Below, one piece after another: positions 12,430 through 24,648 of a stretch of DNA of 64,000 nt; the stretch's first letter is position 1; each line of letters opens with the position of its first letter. A program made the translations under genes and the position numbers. The DNA is from Karalla daura (lineage: Eukaryota > Chordata > Actinopteri > Chaetodontiformes > Leiognathidae): NCBI GenBank assembly GCA_029224185.1, contig CM055190.1, positions 19,847,015-19,911,014 of the forward strand, in the 5' to 3' direction. The notes beneath the pieces were generated by a model. That model made no database searches. It was not told the DNA's origin and worked only from the letters and a program-made list of their open reading frames with translations.

Positions 12430-12640
12430 ATAAAGAACTTTTCAGGGCACAAAGTGCTTTCCAGGTAAAAACAAATGTGCAACATATCGTGAACAAACAA
12501 ACAACATATACAGATTAATAATATCAGAAACAACCCCTGCCCTTACAACCTTCCAATGTCTGAGGGAAAAACTCCTGAGAAAATGGATGAAACCTCAGGG
12601 TGAGAGACAGAAGAGGGATCCTCACTCAGGATGGGCATGC
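12430..12640. repeat. Diverged interspersed repeat (fish type)
   Basis: The stretch has the phrases CAAAGTGCTTTCCAGG, CTTACAACCTTCCAATGTC and GAGGGAAAAACTCC in order. I recognise these as recurring in teleost interspersed repeats. No coding capacity is visible and the boundaries are approximate. The family name is not assigned. Confidence 0.5.
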
Positions 12641-14162
12641 GAGCACAAACAAAACAGTTTACAGCTGTAAGTCATGTGACCCCATACATCATGTCCGGTG
12701 ATGTGTAAATATGGAAAGAAGTATTTCCATCCTATTTTTGGGATAAACTTATATTGACATGTAGACTGATAGTGACATCTCTAAGAAAAACACACCTCAT
12801 GAGAAAAAACACAAAAAATGCAATATTGTGATATTTGAGAGGTTTTTCAACACTTACTGTATAGGAGATTTTTTCATTGTGATATTTATGGTCTGCGATC
12901 TCTGGGGGTCATAGAAACTGAAACTCACTGTGAAAATTGAAACATTTTTGGACTGTCAACAAATGAGTTTTAGATTGTCATGAGCCCCTGCTGCTGAACT
13001 ACAGCAACATCATCCTATTCTATCAAATACACTCTACATCCGCACAAACGAAACATCCACAAACCACAAAACACAAAAAAAAAATGTACAAACCGCCACT
13101 CTATTTCATAGCACAACTGCTGAGTTTTCTGAATGACAACATAAACACGGGACCAGTCTATATTAATCATACATTCTTATAGAAATTGCCGCCTTTGTGG
13201 AGACGGTTTGTGTGAACGGTGGGTGTTGGTGTGTAGGTTTGCTGGTTGGGATGATGCTGTTATGTAGAACAGACACTGAGAGAAACTGCCAGGTAAAAAC
13301 AACTGCCAAATATTTCCTTTTGATGATGTAGCTGCAAGAGTGACTCATCGCTAAAACATATCAGTGGATGAATTGTTTATGAAATGCATCTGATGGTATT
13401 AAAGTGATAAATTGTCTCTCAGCTTGGCTGCTTTGTTGATTCAGAGGTGCATCGCTGCATTGTCTGGATAGACAGGAGGCGTGTCTGTGCACAGGAGGTA
13501 CCTCTGTCTATTCTGAGCAGGAGTCCCTCTGTATGGATGCAATATGTAGCACACAGCAAAAGGCTCATTGCCACCGACATGACCTAAATGTCACATTTTC
13601 TAGAGCCAATCAATCAGCAATGTGCCTGTTGCTGTTCATTTAGGTTATTCAGAGAATTAGGACAGGTTTTCTTCAGCCCAGGGGTTTTTGGAGATTTCTC
13701 AAACATATGTTATAAAAGTCCTCAAATTGACAGAAGTTCCGATCTCTCTGCTCTTTCCCTCCTGCATTGGATGTCTGCAGCGTTGAGAAAACACAGTGCG
13801 GGCTCAAATATGGCTGTTGGTTTGGGTACAGGCTTTTAAAGGTTAAAAAACCAGACGTGTGACTGCAGGGTCACAGCCAGGAACTAGCCTTAAGCAAGTC
13901 AACAAATCCTGAATGTTCCCCGAGTGACAGGCCAGTGCTCCGGGTGTGTTTGTGTGTTCGCTAAAAATATGATTCAATAAGATATTGTGGAGCCAAATCA
14001 GGAAATAAAAATGTACACATACAGATTCTCGGTTTGCCTAAATGGAAGGTGAAACAGTTTTGGGAGCGCAATCTTAAAATCTTGCATTGTTTTGTGATTC
14101 CTTTGATGTTTTGTCATAATTTTGTTCTCATCACTTAGTTATTTTACAATGCCTGTATACTG

Positions 14163-14676
14163 TAACTCCTTTCACACATAGTAGCAGTCAAATTGTCTGT
14201 CAAAACCCCTTCAAGTCTGTCTGGGTCCATGATCGATTTATGCCATTTGCTCATGCACTTTTGCTGAGCAAATGGTCAGATAGCACCTGTTCACACATGG
14301 ACCACCAACACTGGGAATACCAGGACTGTCTAGTAGATGCTGATTATTGAGTACTATATTGTACTCTACTGGTGTTATTTGTAAAGGCAAAGGCAGATTA
14401 TGTATTTTAAAAATGGTTCAATAAAGAAAGGGGACTGGGAAAAAGGAGAAATACGTCCCAAGCCCTGTGATTGTTTTACCAAGTGAAAATGTGATGCCGT
14501 AACTTACTATGTGCTTACCTGCATACAGTATTTCCCTTCATCTGTTCACACGAGCCGCTCTGGGGCTGAGCCAGCTAAGAACTCCATGGGTCATGTTCAC
14601 ACATACCTGTTATCCGGATAAGTCCTTTGGGGTTAGGTGTTAGGGGGCAAGGCTGCATGTGTGTGAAAGGGGCTTA
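14163..14676. mobile_element. MITE-like element with terminal inverted repeats
   Basis: The left end reads TAACTCCTTTCACACATAG. The right end read on the opposite strand is TAAGCCCCTTTCACACACATG, so the ends form inverted repeats with a shared CCTTTCACAC core. The roughly 514-bp interior has no transposase-length open frame and carries further TTCACAC copies near 14298, 14545 and 14596. This fits a non-autonomous DNA transposon. I could not identify a clear target-site duplication beyond the TAA/TTA ends, so the superfamily is uncertain. Confidence 0.6.
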
Positions 14677-14883
14677 TGTAATATAATATTAGGTCAGTAA
14701 TACTAGCCCACATAAAGGTTCTACCTCACCTACACAATTTCTATAATTTCATTCTGTTACGTTTAGATTATTTCCACTAATATGGAAAAGAAAAGAATCA
14801 CAAATATGTCAAATGCATTCTGTGTTGACGAAACAATTATAAGATGGCTGAGAACTGACGCGGCTGTTTTCCACTCCCTGCAG

Positions 14884-15189
14884 TTCCTCCAGTCATCGTG
14901 AGACTGGCTGAGCCGGAGCAACGTCACGACACCTGCATTGAGTTCACGGTGCGGGGCTACCCCCATCCCAAACTGCGCTGGTTCTACAAGCAAAAGGAAA
15001 TCCAGCAGAACGAGTACATCCGAACAGAGATGGACTTTTACCAGGACTACCTGGAGGGCTGCCTGACCTTCCAGAACCCCACCCACATCAACAACGGCAA
15101 CTACACCCTGGAAGCCAGCAACGCCCTGGGCACGGTCACCAAAACCGTGTACGGACACTTCCTCACGCCCCCGCCCGGCATCACCGAAG
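14884..15189 (+). CDS. ntrk3: ntrk3 exon: Ig-like domain 2 (d5, ligand-binding)
   Basis: This 306-nt exon holds the whole second Ig-C2 domain, the neurotrophin-binding domain of Trk receptors. It begins by completing a Phe codon, then PPVIVRLAEPEQ; the cysteines are in DTCIEFTVRG (14934-14936) and LEGCLTF (15060-15062). The region NPTHINNGNYTLEASNALGT matches the TrkC/TrkB signature and carries an NYT glycosylation sequon. The domain ends GHFLTPPPGITE and the final G leaves phase 1. The donor is GTGAGC. The inter-cysteine part (WFYKQKEIQQNEYIRTE) is more diverged from mammalian TrkC than the flanking exons, with some TrkB-like features; the juxtamembrane exon nevertheless assigns the gene to ntrk3. 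Confidence 0.96.
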
Positions 15190-15781
15190 GTGAGCATCAC
15201 TGCTGAGAGATTCCTCTTTATGCTTGCGTTTGGATTCACTGTGGCATCTGGTGCCACTGATGTTCCCATGATCACAATGGAGGGAATCCTCATGGGTAAA
15301 ATGCCATTTGTGTGTGATCATTACAAGCACATTTTACAAGCCACAGACTTTTATTCTTTAGGTACTGAATAAAAACAAAAGGATACTGACAATTAAACCC
15401 CTGATGCTCACACGGTTGCCATGGTGCTGCTTTGGGAATTAGCATCAAATCTTCCACTTGTTAAATTTCATGTTTAAACAACCTGTTGTAGAAATCACAG
15501 GTTCTGCTCTAGGTGGACTACCGGGAGCTTTTAGCTTTTATTAAAATCTCCCTCCACAGGGTGCAGGTTGTGGAGCTGATCCCTGCTGCCTGGATTGCAG
15601 CCAGGGTTCATCCACAGTTCAGTCAGGTAGATTGTTCGCCCGCAGTTCATCCCGAGTTCACAGGGAGGGGGAATAAACCCACAAAGACCGGCAAATTTCT
15701 CCCCATGGTCAATATTCCAAGGTTAATACCTTGTGTCAATTTATTGACATAGCATGACTTTCTCTGTCTTCTCTTTCGCAG
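15190..15781 (+). other. ntrk3: ntrk3 intron, 592 nt
   Basis: This short intron precedes the microexon. If it is retained, translation of the d5 exon would run on for only a few residues (GEHHC) to a TGA ending at 15206, and an AATAAA follows at 15368. The 3' end has a good pyrimidine tract (TTTCTCTGTCTTCTCTTTCG) and AG. Confidence 0.8.
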
Positions 15782-15796
15782 ACATAGTGGAGCTAG
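15782..15796 (+). CDS. ntrk3: ntrk3 15-nt microexon, extracellular stalk
   Basis: The exon ACATAGTGGAGCTAG is bounded by a strong pyrimidine tract with GCAG and a GTGAGT donor. It enters and leaves in phase 1. Joined to its neighbours it reads E-D-I-V-E-L-G-P-S, adding five residues (DIVEL) between the second Ig domain and the membrane stalk. Skipping it keeps the frame and gives E-G-P-S. Its position matches the small alternative juxtamembrane exons known in Trk genes, such as the six-residue exon 9 insert of NTRK1. Identification rests on splice sites, phase and position because five residues carry little homology signal. Confidence 0.75.
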
Positions 15797-16212
15797 GTGA
15801 GTGTTTACAATTTAACCCTGTTTTTGGTTCTCCCTCCTTATTTTTTTTTTTCAAGCTTGTTTAATTGCCGTCCCTGCACACACTTTTTTTAGCACAGACT
15901 GCAGCAACTTGTTCACTTTGTGTTGCAGCTCGTCAGGACTGGCGCTCAATTTTCTGGACCCTGACAGTATTGTCTCGAGGGAAAAGATAAAGGTTACATA
16001 ATGCTCATGCCATATGCTTTGCTCAAGGGCATCTCGATCTGTTCAGGGAATGAGAGAGAGAGAGAAAGGAGCTTTTTTCATCACTTTGTGATTGATCCAC
16101 TAAAGCCAGGGAAGGGATTTAAACTGGCAACATTGCTCCCTTTCAATTCAATTTTAGTTCAATTTTAATCTTTTTTTTTTTCTTTACAGGTTGTTGGAAC
16201 ATATGTGCAAAA

Positions 16213-16235
16213 TGTGTGTGTGTGTGTGGGGAGGG

Positions 16236-16288
<53 letters not shown>

Positions 16289-16316
16289 TTTATATATGCA
16301 TACAGTATATATATAC
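16213..16316. repeat. Compound (TG)n(TA)n(CA)n self-complementary repeat
   Basis: A TG run with a short G-rich interruption passes into about 16 TA units and then CA units, followed by a second, shorter TA-rich run to 16316. The TG and CA arms are complementary around a TA centre, so the block is a long imperfect palindrome able to form a hairpin or cruciform. Confidence 0.9.
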
Positions 16317-17958
16317 ATTTCTCCCACTACACACTGCTGTCATATTGTTCCCCCTGCTAGTTTCAGGTCACTAAAGTGGGTCAGCAGCCTCTCAGCACCT
16401 TATGGTTTCCACATTCACCCGACTGCAATCTGCCGTGGGTTGAGAGGGGTGTGATTGAGGGTGGACCATCAATGATGCTGTTATTTACCTTCATAAACTC
16501 CCATAGACGATCAAAGTGAGGTTGACTCTGTAGCTTCAGTGAACACAGCTCTCTGCAGCTGTATTTGCTACAACAAAGGTGGATTTGCTGCTTCAGATCT
16601 TAGTCATCAACAATACATATTTTTCTGCTGGTACAGTATGAAGTGATCTGAGCGCTCAGGTTGCGTAGTCTACTTGGGGCAGAAAGATTTGATTTGCACT
16701 TAATTGTTTTACTCTCATATAGCGTCACTGACTTTTTAATGTTACACGAGAGTGTTTTAAATTGAGATTTACTCATCTCTTTAATGACCATAAAGTGCCA
16801 TCTCAGCCAATGTGGCTGGAGATATGATGGTGTTGAACGTACAGTAAAGAACTCCTTCACTTGTACTGTACTCACCTAACAACCTTTGACTTTGCATGTA
16901 ATTTTTGGTATTATGGCCTCCAAATTATCACTGCAGAAAATGTAGTGAGACACTGACCCATACATACTCACCATGATGCCTGTTTATGTCTGTTTTTACA
17001 GTCCTATGTAATCTGATTGAATCACCCTCCAATAACCTTTTCATTTTGGGTCATAACTGCTCCTTGCCACTGAGGAAACACAGGGTTTCGTTCTCAGGTC
17101 TCTCTCTTCAGAGGGGGTTTGTACCAGCAGCATTTTTCTAAGCGCTAACTAACCACTCACAATTTTAACACGCTAGTTTCCCACCCTTTTAGCTGGTGAT
17201 GCGTGAGTGTTTGTGAAGCGGCGAGTGCAGTTGCGCTGCCAGAATGATGCTTTCGGCCTCACTCTTTGAGACCACAGCTTCGTAAATCTCACTGTGCGCG
17301 ATATGTGTGGCCCGGGCACAGACTGTCTGTCGTGGCAGCCTCACAGCTGACGGCTTTAACAAAGTGGGCTGGTCTGATCTTTGACCTTCATTAGAGTCTT
17401 CTTCCATCTCCATATGAGGCCATTCTTTCTAATCAGCCATGGATTATAAAGCTGCAGCACAGCCAGGGATGGAGACGGATGGACGTTGACTGTGTGCTGA
17501 GCTGCATTAGGCAGCCAACGACTTCATGTAGCCACACACCCCCACACCCATACACACACACACACACTCGTACGTTTTGGGCGTGTGAGGCAGGTTAGGC
17601 AGAGGAGTTTTGGGTGATGAGAGTGTGAAAGATTCTAGCAGCGGTGTGTGAGGGGTTTCAGGCATAGAGGGAAGAGTGACAGGCTGACTGATACACTGCT
17701 GAGGAGAGAGGATGGGCAGAGGGAGGAGAGGAGAGAGGGATGAAGGCTGGGAAGGAGGGGCAGAGAGATGGCAGTTAGGGCAAACACACACGCGTGCCAC
17801 ACACACACTCACTCACTCAGACACATGCACACACCGAGCAATGCACTTTAGTGTGCTGTGTGTGTCTGAGCCAGTGGCAGCCAGTCTACCATGTGGCCAT
17901 TAATTTGCCCACAATTACTCTCTGATGTCCTGGCTTGAGGCCTCAGACTGGAGTTTCC

Positions 17959-17961
<3 letters not shown>

Positions 17962-17999
<38 letters not shown>
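17962..17999 (+). repeat. (CA)19 microsatellite
   Basis: A pure CA repeat in the intron before the stalk exon. Shorter CA runs are nearby at about 17550-17570. Confidence 0.95.
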
Positions 18000-18000
<1 letters not shown>

Positions 18001-18821
18001 CTCATATCATTTCATGTCTCCTTCTCCGTCTGCCTCTCCTTCTCCTTCTCAGACCTCTGCTGTTTGCCCAAACTTCCTTCGATGGCGGTGTGGCATTTTA
18101 ACTAAATTCCCTTCCATTTTTCAGGATAATACCGAGACGTTAATTTAGCTCCTTCAGATGACCAGAGTCCAGCAGGCTGCAGCTCAGGCCTGGATATTTC
18201 TGTTGGGTTCTTTTTCACAAAGATGTCAATTCATTTTTTACCTAATTTGATATTTGGTGCTCCAGGCTGTGGTGATTTTTTTGTCTGTTTTTTTCTGCTT
18301 TAATAACTGTCTGATTCTAAAACAGCTTGCTTCTATTTTCCTTTTTTTTACCAGTCTGTGTCTTTGTACATCATATGCACAAGCATGCATTTGTGCAGGA
18401 ATTCATATTTCACTATTTCCTTGCTGTTAATGAGGCCTTGTTAGGTGATTGACTTGAGCATGAAGTCAAGTCTGTGCAGACTTCTGACTGGAAGCCTTTT
18501 ATCAGCAACTATAAGAACACATTGTTCATTGACACAGCCATACACTTTATACACCTTTAATGACACAAAAGGAGGGCAAATTAAGGTTCTTCCTATTGCT
18601 GCAACTCTAGTCAATGTCAAGCGTCTGACATACATTCAGTGCTATATGCGGCTTTGTTGTGTGAGAAGCACTCTTATTTACAGAGTTTTCATGAAAGGAG
18701 AGACACACAAATCACACCATCTATCCCAAAACATTATATTAATAAGTGAGGTCAAACCAAAGCCATCAAAGGTGTATCCCGACAGCTACTGAGGCCTGTT
18801 CTTTGTGTTTGTCTGTTGCAG

Positions 18822-18877
18822 GCCCCTCCACGCCATCAGATGGTGATGCAGGCCGCCCGGATGAAGATACATTCGGG
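18822..18877 (+). CDS. ntrk3: ntrk3 exon: extracellular stalk
   Basis: This 56-nt exon starts in phase 1 (GC completes Gly) and ends in phase 0. It encodes GPSTPSDGDAGRPDEDTFG, a Pro/Asp/Gly-rich linker between the second Ig domain and the membrane. The end, PDEDTFG followed by VSIAVGL from the next exon, closely matches the mammalian TrkC sequence PEEDTFGVSIAVGL, which secures the assignment. The first part is not conserved with mammals, as expected for a linker. The acceptor is GTTGCAG and the donor GTGAGT. Confidence 0.93.
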
Positions 18878-21614
18878 GTGAGTTTTCTCCTTAATGATGT
18901 TGATGAAACAGCTGCTGCAGACGCGGCTCTTGGACTCGACGCAGAGCTGCTGAGTGTTTCAACACAAATCTTCTTCAAAACTGCTTATTATTCTTCAAAG
19001 CGACCTTGCAGGAGTGTGCTTTGTGTGTGTGTTGACATGTGGCCGAGGCGCGACACACCGAACCCATGTTTTAGTCATTTTTCAGAATTGCATGAACACT
19101 CTGATGTTGACGATGGTAACAATGTCCCACAGCCTGCGGTGCTGTTTGAAATGTTACATAAGACGGGGACAGTTTGTGAAATCGACACTGGAGCATGACT
19201 CCACTGTAGAGCAGCAGATGAGGGGAGAGACGCGCTGGCGTTACCGTGTTTAATGTAAGTAAAGAACTCATTGCATCAGACACTGGGGCACATGAATGCA
19301 CATTGGTGTCAGGCTTTGCTGTCACTGAATGTTTGCATTGAATGTTATACGGTCTACGAACAGATCACAGCTCCCAGCTGAGACGCATAGATACGTTACG
19401 TCATGCTACGTGGCGAAATGGGACGTGTCTGACCTGTTTTGGCCGATCTCACTGCAGTAACATCAAATGTTAGCTGGTTAATAATGCAACAAATTACCCA
19501 TGATTTAGCTCTCTGGGTAATAACCTGCTAAAATGACATAAAACACGGTGATGGATATTCACCTCAGTGTTGGCCGAGCAAAAAGTTTTCACACTTTACA
19601 ATGCAGCGCATTCACATGCTACAGTTCGGTGTAATGACCCGTTCTGCTTTTACTGTTTCCTGCATTTAATGGGGTTTTTTAATGTCAGGCATAGTGACAT
19701 GCCATCGCACAGGTGTAATTAATGATGCTATTAATGCTACAATCAGTCAAGTCTGAAAGTTGTGATATCAAAGTGGAAGAAAGCTTTTGTTAGTGCTGTG
19801 CCTCACAAGCATGTTTTTACTGCTGTGGTGAGTGTAAATGCTAGTGGGGGCATGTCTCTATTGGTGCATTTCCATTACAACTGGAAATGCACCAAACCTA
19901 AAGGTTTCAATAAAAAAATGGCATTGAAAACACCTAGATTTTGGGAAAAAAAAAACGTTCAAATGCATTTTTACGGTCCCATGAGGTGGTTTTTCAGACT
20001 TGTCAACATAAAAGTTTATTGCAAAAAGATAATGGAAGCTATTCCTGCAAATACACCTCACAGAACATGATGTAGGGGTCACATGGCCGGTTTGCTTAAT
20101 ATGGAGACTTAACTTTTTCTAAATCAGATAAAAGAATCTAATGAAACATTTCTCCTCAAAGTAGAGTCCTGCAGAATAAGACTGTGGGACATCACTAACA
20201 TCGACAAATTACGGCTCCTACACAATAGAAGCACCTGCACCTGACTATTCCACAACATTTAATACAGTCTCACTAAATATTGGTGGTAAAGTGAGTGTGA
20301 GGTGCTATAGGTTGTGTTGCAATTGAAGAAAAATGAAAAATAGATCATTTAATAGCATCGCTCGTTATCTGACAACATCCCCTCAGCCACCTGTTTACCC
20401 CATTCCTGTCTTGGATGCTTGTTTGAAATGTTTTCACATTACAGTACATGTCTACATAGCACAAATTAATTTGGATACTTCATGTCTTAATGCAATTAAG
20501 TCTTATCCCAAATATGAACTTATTTGATTCGAGTTAAGAAGAAGAAAGAACACCTCCATATGGTCTAAACGTGTCTTATTCAGACTTACAGTATCTTATT
20601 ATTCAGTTAAGGAATGCTGCTGTCCTTAAATATGTAACTGCTCTTTCTGTAGTTGCAGGAGTGTAACCATCAGGTCCCATGACACTTTGAACACCACTTT
20701 GACTCTAGTAGTGGTCGAGGCAGATTTTTACCAGCCAAACAAATGTACTCCTCTGATATAATGCTCCTTAGTCTTTAAAAAGTAATATTTGACTAGAGGT
20801 TAGTGAGCATGTCACCCAGCATGTCCTTTTTTAATCTACCACACTCAAAACCTTTTCAACACTAAGAATATTTTGCTTACTTTCACAATGAAGAAATCCA
20901 GAGGTAAACAGTGTCACTCCATTAGACCTTTTGTGCTGTCTGATATGTGCCGCTATGTTGCATTAGCAAACATGCACAATGCCAGGCCCCTGGAACCGGC
21001 TCTCCTAAAGGGAGCGACACTGTTTTGAATAAATAAAAACACACATACTCTGGAGTTAGAAAGGCTCTGGGGAAAAAAGGTTGAAGCGGTCTTTAAATGT
21101 TGACTGGATCCTTGCTGTTTTTGGGGGGAAGGGATTTGGTGAACTGTGAATAGCACATGTTTGTGATGGTGTAAATGTTAAGCTGTTTTTCCTTGTTTGT
21201 TTCTTGCTTTGAAAGAAAAACTTTTATTCGTCTTTGAGTAATGCAGATGGACCATGAATGGGAGGTGAATATTTCATATCCAAATTAGGCACATTTCAGA
21301 ACTGTCAGAGTCCATTTCAGAGATAAATGCCGTAACGATGTCGAGCCAGGATTGTTACTTAGTTATTATTACATAGTTAATATGTTAAGACTTTCTCTGT
21401 AGATGAGGATCACATTGGAATTACACATTGTTAGCCAGAATAAGTCGCAGCCAAGACAGTGTTTAACTTTCTTCCAGACTGCCCTAATCTGTGAGAAAGC
21501 AGTTGTCACAATCCATTGGGATTGAACTGTGATTTGCAGCGTTTAAGGTGATCTGGAATCTGTAAAGGATTATGATGTGAACAGAGCCTGACGCAGCACT
21601 TTCATTTCTCTCAG
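18878..21614 (+). other. ntrk3: ntrk3 intron, 2,737 nt
   Basis: No exon is visible. The stretch contains a perfect 14-bp hairpin (19861-19895) in AT-rich sequence that may be a diverged repeat. It ends in TTTCATTTCTCTCAG. Confidence 0.8.
19861..19895. repeat. Perfect 14-bp inverted repeat with 7-nt loop
   Basis: TTGGTGCATTTCCA and its exact reverse complement flank the loop TTACAAC. It lies in intron sequence that may belong to an old mobile element, but no second terminal repeat was found. Confidence 0.8.
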
Positions 21615-21717
21615 GTTTCCATCGCCGTGGGTTTGGCGGGCTTCGCCTGTGTCCTCCTCCTCGTCCTTTTTGTTCTCATCAACAAATACGGCCGCCGCTC
21701 CAAATTCGGTATGAAAG
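21615..21717 (+). CDS. ntrk3: ntrk3 exon: transmembrane segment
   Basis: This 103-nt exon starts in phase 0 and ends with one base in phase 1. It encodes VSIAVGLAGFACVLLLVLFV then LINKYGRRSKFGMK. About 22 hydrophobic residues form the single membrane-spanning helix, and the basic NKYGRRSK is the cytoplasmic stop-transfer. The segment differs from mammalian TrkC at only a few hydrophobic positions. The acceptor is TTTCTCTCAG and the donor is a consensus GTAAGT. The phase-1 G after GMK is where Trk genes branch between full-length and truncated forms: in TrkB the short T1 tail is joined at this same point. Confidence 0.97.
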
Positions 21718-24648
21718 GTAAGTCTGCACGTATAGTTGGAGAGGCAGAACGACTATGCGCGCAGTTATCTCAGTGTGTCCACCTTTCTGCCAGTTGCATC
21801 ATTGTGCAGCATCCATTACCCCAGCTAATCTTCTCTCCTAAACCTTTGTTCACCAGAAACTGTACAATTGCAGCCACTGCAACAGCCCCACTATCTACTG
21901 CGTGTTTACAGAACTTTGTTAAATCAAATCCCTAAGATGAAAATGTAGGTTTGCCTGCTTATATGTGTGCTTTTGTGCATTGCCGGACACTGCATGTGTA
22001 CTTGAGTGCAGCTAAAGGCCGTACGTTTACACATGCAGGCATCTGGACAAGTGGATCAATACTGAACAACAGCCTGCATGCAAACGAGCTCCACGCTGGC
22101 CCTCGTACATCCATTTTGTCTGCCGTGTCGCGTGATCGCAGAAGGGATCGTGAATTAATTAGCGGAATCGGCGCTGTCGATCACGCAGAGGAATTCAATA
22201 GGATTAATGTGGCTTTTGTGCGTGCTGAGCTGTCGTTCTGTGTCAGCTCCAGGTTTTTTGCTCGTCTCTCTGGCGTCGGCGTCGTGGAAGGGGCGAGAGC
22301 ACTTCGTTGCAGAGCCGAGCCGGGGGGAGGGGAGGGGACTGTAGCGGCTCATGCCCTGCAGGTTCAGGTTTAAGTGCTTGCCCACCCAGCTACAGGGCTT
22401 ATCAGTGGCAGGCTGAGATGCAGCATCTGCTCTCCGTTTGGTGGTTTTGCGGCCAGTGAGCTTGTGGACTGCAGAACACGTCCCTTTATTAAAGGTGCAT
22501 TGATTTCAGAGCCCTGCTCCTGGTGCTGATACGTTGCTTCCTCTCTGCTGGGTTTGTTTGTGTTCGGTCTGCTCGTTTCTGTCAGTTCTTATCATTCGTA
22601 AGGTTTTTCACTTTAAGTAAAATAATTACAGTCTGTGACCCACCTCAAACTATGCGTGCTTTTCATTTCATGCTGTAAGTATGGTGTAAAGTAGCATTAA
22701 CTGCTGCCAGCCCTTAATTAGCTACTTTACAGGATTAAAGTTTGTTACTTTATTCAGGAAAGAAATGTGCGCTGTAATTATTGGAGGGCAGGCAATTATT
22801 GCTTTGACCCAAACTGTGCTCTAATAAAGGATGAGTCTTATAGTTAATGAGGCTTTACTGCTGTGTTTGTAATGTCAAGGCATGTTATTGGAATTAAAGC
22901 TGGGCCAACAAACTGATTTCACCCAAAGGAAATGTCACAAATTCCAATAATAAAATAGCAGTAAACAGGTAAAGGACAGTGTTTTGACTATGGATGTAAT
23001 ACACACAGCTTAAGTATGTGACACAATCTAATTGATGCCACAGCATCCACCGTGCACTAACTCCTTTATTCTTTTTTTAAATCTAAACCCCTTTTATATC
23101 TTTGACGATCATGCATTTTTTTCCGTATTTTTCTTCGTATCATAATATCCACTCATAATCATGTTATAACCGTGTGAAACCAGGAATCAGTGTTGCAGTG
23201 CATCTTTCCCTCCCCGCTGCCAAATCAAAGGAGGCAGTGCTGCACGTTGCTGCCAGCCTCAGGAGCTTAGCATGTTTTAATGCTTGACTCAGCCGGCGTT
23301 ACTGTAGGAGTTATTTCAGCTCTTAGCAAAAGGGTGCTTCAAATGCAGTTTCAGTGCTCTCCAAGCAGGAGCAGTGAAGAGCATAATTTATCTCCTTGAT
23401 GGCAAGGTCCAAAGTCCTCCTGGGCACTGCAGGGCAGGTTTTTTTTTGTTTTTTTTTGTCATACTGCAGATCATGCTTTCTCGGGGGGTACCACACACAT
23501 CATTCTCCTGAAACACTCAACGCTTCATTCAAGATTTAAGAGATGGACATTTTGTAGTATATATATTTATTTTTGTCAAGAGGAGCATTTATCATTTTCC
23601 ACAGCACTGATTTGAAAATTTTTTGACTTAAAGAGTCAGGAACACAAAAAACATTCATGGCTTGTCCAAGGCCATCACTATCCCCAAAGTCCAATGTGCA
23701 ATTGTCTCACGGCGCAGGCAGCATACAGCATTAATACTTTAAAGCTGAACCGATAAAAAAAAAGCTATTTAATAGCTCAATTTGGAAATGAGAAAAAATT
23801 TAAATGGAGCTATTGGATTTGCTTTTTTCATTGTGACAGTAAGTACTTTTCCACTGGCGTCTGTGTTTTCAGCAAATTCCGCCTCGTTACTTTGTTATTT
23901 AAAAGACGTCTTTTAAAACTTAATCATTTCAGTTGCGTCAGTGATGTGTTCCTCTGAGAGCTCAGATCAAAGAACAATCTGCTGCTGCTAATCTCACACC
24001 ACACTGGACCAGCAGCCTAAGCAGCCGAATATGTTTGGCTTATTTGTATTGTAATTAACTTAAAAAAAACTAACAAACAAACCAAAAAAAAATAGTGTTA
24101 TCGGGTGCTCTTGATTAATCCTGGCACTTGCTCCTTGTTCTGGCTGAGTTTAGGCTGCAAGTGTTCAACAGGTGCTTGAGTTTGCCCCCGGAGACACCTG
24201 GCAGAGATCTGCACTGCACTGTGAAAAATACTGCTATAGCACAGAAGTGAAAATCTTACTAAAGATAGGGCAAACCACCAGATTGGACCGTTACCACTGC
24301 TCTTTTTTTTTTCCTGTTCTTGATCTCAAGTGTTATGCAGGAGTGGAAAGTCATTATTGTTCTCACCTGTGTTACCTTAATGCTGCTGTGACATGTTTAG
24401 CTTTAGATCCTCACGCAAAGGTTTCTGAATTGGATACATCAACAGCTGTGATCTGGTCTCACCTGTGGTTTGACTGTGTTGGTTGCTGAATGTAACCCAG
24501 TTTGAATAAAAGATGCTGCAGCCTCCTCTGTCACTGTGAGTGATTGAAAGTATAAAAGACTTAAAGAGAGGTGATGTCAGTGTGGACCCTTTCAGGACCT
24601 CACACTGCTTTGTACAATGGCCTGATTTGTCCAGCGTGGGTGTGTTTT

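Larger units (their letters stand above)
6861..14883 (+). other. ntrk3: ntrk3 intron, 8,023 nt, between the two Ig domains
   Basis: No exon or other gene is visible. The intron contains a perfect hairpin (7160-7189), possible repeat-derived sequence around 8700-9080, a candidate conserved block around 9560-10620 with a PBX/MEIS decamer, a CA repeat (11145-11169), a diverged interspersed repeat (about 12430-12640) and a MITE-like element (14163-14676). Short open frames on both strands have no recognisable family and are treated as chance. The acceptor is CTCCCTGCAG. Confidence 0.8.
15797..18821 (+). other. ntrk3: ntrk3 intron, 3,025 nt
   Basis: The intron holds a compound TG-TA-CA microsatellite (16213-16316), a purine-rich stretch (about 17700-17770) and a CA repeat (17962-17999). 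No further exon is evident. The acceptor is TTTGTCTGTTGCAG. Confidence 0.8.

Noticed and set aside
14763..15293. 176-codon open frame on the - strand
   Set aside because: Antisense shadow of the GC-rich d5 exon, which has clear homology on the + strand.
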